A stretch of DNA of 64,000 nt from Atherix ibis (taxonomy: Eukaryota; Arthropoda; Insecta; Diptera; Athericidae), in contig OY282610.1 in NCBI GenBank assembly GCA_958298945.1, forward strand, positions 36,897,667 to 36,961,666, written 5' to 3'. Of this stretch, positions 59,501-64,000 are shown one piece after another. A model generated the notes under the pieces. It made no database searches. It saw only the letters and a list, made by a program, of their open reading frames with translations, and was not told the origin of the DNA. Positions within the stretch are counted from its first letter, which is position 1. Every line of letters starts with the position of its first letter. The position numbers and the translations under genes were made by a program.

Positions 59501-60899
59501 TCTTCAGTTTTTTAGCAAAACAAAAAAAAACAATATTAAAATTATTATTATTTTGGTTTTCAAAGAAATCTTAAACGCAGTTAACCTTTTCAAGAAATCT
59601 AGCAATTTTATTATTATTTTCACGATGCTAATAATTTTCTTTTTGATTATACTATGCACAAAAATCACAGAAGCCTCACAATTCTCCTCTTTTCAATTGC
59701 GAACACCCCGCTCCCCCCCCCCCCCATTATTCCTTCATTTCGAAAAGAATCGAAACTCTTTCGTTTGACTTTTTATTTTACCTGAAACTATTGAACAGGT
59801 GACGATATAAACGTAATAGTTTTCAACAGTACGAAATTAAGTAAATGAATTTCAATGGCAGAAAGTTTGAAAGAATGCACGAGTGTATCAGGTAATAATG
59901 GGAATACCTTCAAAGTTGAAGCTCATCGTTCTTATTTTGTTTGTCTTTTTTTCGTGCTATTATTTCTTTTTTTATATTGTTTTTTTTTGGAGCACATTAA
60001 GTAAAAATTTGTCAATGAAAACGCTAACAAGATGAACACATAAAAGTAATAGAGCATGAATCAATAATTTTGTTACCGTTTCGGATAGAATATTCCGTAA
60101 GATGTAATGATTGAAAAAAGTAACAAAACTGAAAGGCTTTCTCATCTCATCTTTTAAGAAATTGATTTTAATAGTTTCTGTCTTTACGATTCTACGAGTA
60201 TGTATGAACATCAAAAATTTCGTTTAACTTATAATAAGAGTACAGACACTGTTCGTACTGATAATTTTATCGCTCAATTGTTATCATTTCGTATTATTTC
60301 AGAGAGAAAAGAAGTTTTGTCTATCAACTAAAAACTATCAACTTTCCATCTTTTTATGTTGGAATAATAATGGTAACGCTGAAAATTTCCCTTAACTTAC
60401 TGTAACTAGGTCAGTATGTATGTGTATACCACCGAGATACTCAAGTAGAAAAATACGAAAAGGGCTTTCTGCATTTTTTTCTACTTTACTAAATCAAAAT
60501 TTATATTTATTTACATCTTAAAAAATTTGAACACAAAATATTTGCAACTTATAGTACGAGTATCAAAATTCGACCACACGCTAGGTTCAAAAGTCTAATG
60601 CTCTTAGGATAACATGTCTAAGCTTTAATCTAAATTCAGAAGCCCAAAATTGATTTTATTTAAATTACCTTATGAGTCTAAAAAGCCTATAAATATTTTT
60701 TTCATTATAATAGGATCAAATACTCTGAGAGCCCAAAGTCTGGACCTGCGGTAATCCAAGCTTTTGTTATTCACATTATATTTGAGACCTAAATGCGACT
60801 CTTCTAAAGTTAGGGAATTTAGATCTTATAGCTTTTCTAGATTTGTTTGTAAACAGAAATTTTATTTAAAAATTTCAAGAATTTTGTAGGTCCAAATCG
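59501..60899. other. Gene-free stretch
   Basis: AT-rich, 13-C run at 59713-59725. Two open frames (59553-59768; 59972-60214 on the minus strand) have no motif. Confidence 0.5.
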
Positions 60900-62480
60900 G
60901 ACCATAAAAAATCCGAACTTTTTGTTCATTTAAGGTCTTCATTTTTCATTAGTTCGAAATGTGCATTTTTCTCTAATTTAAGGTCTGCATTTTTTCCAAT
61001 TTAAGGTATGAATTTTTTTGCTCATTTGAGGTTTTAGGTTTTTGTTAGCTCAAAATCTACATTTTTTTTCTAATTTAAGGTCTGAATTTTTTGGTAATTT
61101 AAGGTCTTAATTATTCGTTAGTTCAAAATGTGCATTTTTCTCTAATTTGTGGTCTAAATTTTTTATAATTTAAGGTCTTAATTATTCGTTATCTCAAAAA
61201 GTTCATTTTTCTCTAATTGAAGGTCTGAATTTTTTGTTCATTTAAGGTCTTAATTTTTCGTTAGTTCAAAAACAACATTTTTCTCTAATTTAAGGTCTGC
61301 ATTTTTTCTAATTTAAGGTCTGAATTTTTTTCTTATTTCAGGTTTTAAGTTTTTGTTAGCTCAAAATCTGAATTTTTCCTCTAATTGAAGGTCTGAATTT
61401 TTTGGTAATTTAAAGTCTTAATTATTCGTTAGTTCAAAATCTGAATTTTTTTCTTTTTTAAGGTCTGAATTTTTTGTTAATTTAAGGTCTTAATTTTGCG
61501 TTATTTCAAAAACTGCATTTTTCACTAATTTAAGGTCTGCGTTTTTTCTAATTCGAGGTCTGAATTTTTTTTTAATTTAAGGTCTGAATTTTTCGTTAGT
61601 TCAAAATCTGCATTTTTTCTATGTGTATTTTACGATCTGAATTTTTTGCTCACTTAAGGACATAATTTTTTCATATTTCAAAATGTGCATTTTTGTCTAA
61701 TTTGAGGTCTGAATTTTTTATTAATTTATGCCCTTAATTTTTCGTTAATTCAAAATGTGCATTTTTTCTAATTGAAAATCTGAATTTTTTGTTAATCTAA
61801 GGTCTCCATTTTTCGTTAGTTCAGAACCTAAATTTTTCCTAATTTAAGGCCTGAGTTTTTTGTTAATTAAAGGTTTTAATTTTTGGTAAGTTAAAAATCT
61901 AAATTTTTCTCTAGTTTAGGGCCTGAATTTTTTGTTAATTTAAGGTCTTAATTTTTCGTTAATTCAAAATCTGCGTTTTTTCTAATTTAAGGTCTGAGTT
62001 TTTGTTCATTTAAGGTTTGAATTTTTTGTTCATTTAAGGTCTTAATTTTTCGTTAATTCAAAATCTGCGTTTTTTCTAACATAAGGTCTTAGTTTTTGTC
62101 TATTTTAGGTCTTAATTTTTCGTTAATTCAAAAATGTATTTTCCTTCAATTTAAGATCTGACATTTTTGTAATTAAAAGTCTTAATTTTTCGATAGTTCA
62201 AAATCTGCGTTTTTTTCCATTTTACGGTCTAAATTTTTTCTTAATTTCAGAACCTACATTTTTCCTAATTTTAGGCCTGAGTTTTTTGTGTGCATTTAAG
62301 GTCTTAATTTTTCGTAAGTTCAAAATCTCCATTTTTCCTAATTTAAGGTCTGAGTTTTTATCTATTTAAGGTCTTAATTTTTCGTAAATCAAAAATTTAT
62401 TTTCCTTCAATTAAAGTTCTAAATTTTTTGTAATTAAAGGTTTTAATTTTTCGGTCTGAATTTTTTGGTCATTTAAGGTC
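60900..62480. repeat. ~72-bp satellite, block 3 (largest)
   Basis: Over 20 units of the satellite seen at 54570 and 56700. The marker GGTCTGAATTTTTT repeats at ~71-72 bp spacing (for example 61079, 61151, 61222). Confidence 0.9.
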
Positions 62481-64000
62481 TTAACTAGTCGAAAGGAATT
62501 CGAGACTCGGAGATATTTCTGGGTAGTGGAGTGTTCGGAGCGCCAATTGTATTGTTTGTTATTAAGGCCCTAATGTAAGTGGGAAATTTTTTTTCCCAAA
62601 ATAAAGTTAAAAGGCACTTAATGAAAAAAACCCTTTACAATTTCGATTATAAGAACTCAATGTGAGATCTCAATTACAGTTGAAATCCAAACTAGATTTT
62701 ATTATGAGCAAAAAATTATCTCTTAAAGTTCATCTGAAGAAAATTGAATAAACCCAATTTATACTGAGTCTAATTACAATAAGAAATGGAAGAAAACAAA
62801 AACTATCGATAATTAATCTTAAATTGATACCACCTAAAAAATTGATCAATTATCGATTAAATGTGTTTATCGGTTAGCTTGACCATAAAAAGTGAATATT
62901 AAAATTATACACCAAGAAAAGAAAGCCAATTAATCGATTTTAAAAATTGTATTCAAACTAAATATGGTAAAATAGTGGAGGCGGGATGATATAGTAAATT
63001 TTGTGAAAAGTGTCAAAGTGTAAAAGTATTGATGACACATTTTAAATCAATAATCGAATCGACCAATTATGGCAATATTTACCATAATTTCATTATTCAA
63101 AAATGTATCGAAGGCGGTCTGGTAAAGCTTTTAAAATAAAATTGAAATTGGAAAATGAAAATGGTTAAAATTTTGGCGGGACTCGAAGAAAGACGCATCA
63201 ACGATGAACGAGAGAAACGATGCTCATAAATGGTATAAAAATGCTGTCGAATAGAAATTATTATTGAATTTTCTCCACCTTTTTATACCCAAAAAAAAAA
63301 AAAAAAGAAAAACGAAAAAGAAAAATATGTAAAAGACGACAGAGCAGTTACGTCTGCGCCCAAAATGATTACCGAAGACTACTTAACGGCGTGAATTATT
63401 GAAATTTGTCTTGACCAAGGTTGATGGTGTTCAGGCTATGAGATCGAACTGACTCGATAGTATTATGACCTCAATTCGGTATGTTTTTTGTTTTTCTTTT
63501 TCACTTGTTGTTATTGTTGTTGTTGTTGTTGTTGTTCCTATTCATCTAATATACTCGTAAGTCTATCATTTTAGCTGAAAAGGTGATTAAATCTTCAAAA
63601 TATTTCCTATTGCCATTAACTAATTAAATTTATTTATTTCTTATTGGAATTATTTATAGACAAATTGTTATTTGGGGCCTCAACTGTCAACATTAATGAC
63701 ATCATACAATCTCAGGAATATAGCGCTCCAACCTGTTACAGCTAACACATTAAAGAAATTCGTTGTTATTACGAAAATAATCGGTTTTTTTTATTGGAAA
63801 TTTTTCTTCTTTTGTTAATAATTTTTTCTTCGTATAATCGCAGGTATTCAAATTTTTGGAATTTTCTTTCTTATCTTTTCGTTTATTCTTATTTTTATTT
63901 TGGTTATTCAATATCTTTTCTAATCGAGCGTTAAATAATCACAATCAAACTATTTTGTTTTTCATTTTTTTTCTTTCCAAGAGCAAAAAAAAGAAAGAAA
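62481..64000. other. AT-rich stretch with (GTT)n, no supported gene
   Basis: Includes a (TTG)n microsatellite at ~63506-63535. A short patch, GTTCGGAGCGCCAATTGTAT, at 62531-62550 is GC-richer. No exon could be supported. Confidence 0.5.

Noticed and set aside
59553..59768. Open frame with a hydrophobic stretch resembling a signal or membrane segment
   Set aside because: Hydrophobic Ile/Phe/Leu runs are expected from AT-rich DNA; the frame continues through a poly-C tract.
62531..62550. Patch resembling the region next to an LTR/primer binding site
   Set aside because: Only ~20 bp, no paired LTR and no coding remnants nearby.

Overview
The window looks like AT-rich, repeat-laden DNA from an insect, most likely a fly. 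I base this on the many mariner/Tc1 transposons, Jockey-like non-LTR retrotransposon pieces, spliced exons coding for Gln/Thr-rich low-complexity protein, and abundant (GTT)n and (TTA)n microsatellites. There is no operon structure, no Shine-Dalgarno pattern, no CRISPR, and no tRNA or rRNA gene that I can see. The fly assignment is inference.

Host coding sequence is sparse. On the + strand, 831-2777 and 3459-4423 read as two exons of one gene, joined by a probable GC-AG intron. They encode a Thr-rich, then Gln/His/Tyr-rich, then Pro/Ser/Gln-rich protein ending at a stop codon at 4423, followed by an AT-rich 3' UTR. A second, unrelated exon (38103 to about 38596, + strand) encodes a Lys/Glu-rich acidic-basic protein segment. 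It is followed without a break by an antisense mariner fragment, which now supplies the end of the reading frame. The parent genes of both are not recognised.

The rest is mobile and repetitive DNA. Several distinct mariner/Tc1 lineages are present. (a) A Mos1-like D34D mariner has a full-length TIR-bounded copy at 38928-40179 and a deleted copy at 24441-25472. (b) A mariner with very long inverted termini occurs at 5954-6381, 38850-40866 and 43988-44268. (c) Mellifera/cecropia-like mariners occur at 8095-8830, 22130-24000, 37120-38080 and 38597-38830. (d) An irritans-like mariner lies at 58166-59340. (e) A Tc1-like family with a PPRSC...LTPLDYFLWG motif occurs at 6592-7755, 20995-21370 and 33497-34760, with older relatives at 42780-43200, 43690-43870 and 44690-45235. 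(f) A further mariner remnant lies at 36560-37110. Jockey-like LINE pieces lie at 34795-35490, 35750-35885 and 45440-46160, and another LINE tail lies at 100-350.

Tandem arrays fill much of the remainder. There is a precise 165-bp satellite with a 330-bp higher-order period (9191-11166) and a degenerate ~163-bp array (16050-18480). A GC-richer 22-bp array has a 219-bp higher-order period (30055-30950). AT-rich arrays occur at 13050-15090, 31380-32410, 46560-47520, 49240-50830, 53360-54270 and 57290-58160. A ~72-bp satellite occurs in three blocks (54570-55480, 56700-57290, 60900-62480). Several near-perfect hairpins of 70-95 nt are scattered through the window. The genes here do not form a visible pathway. 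The picture is of intron or intergenic DNA expanded by repeated transposon insertion and satellite growth. I found no convincing new multi-gene system.
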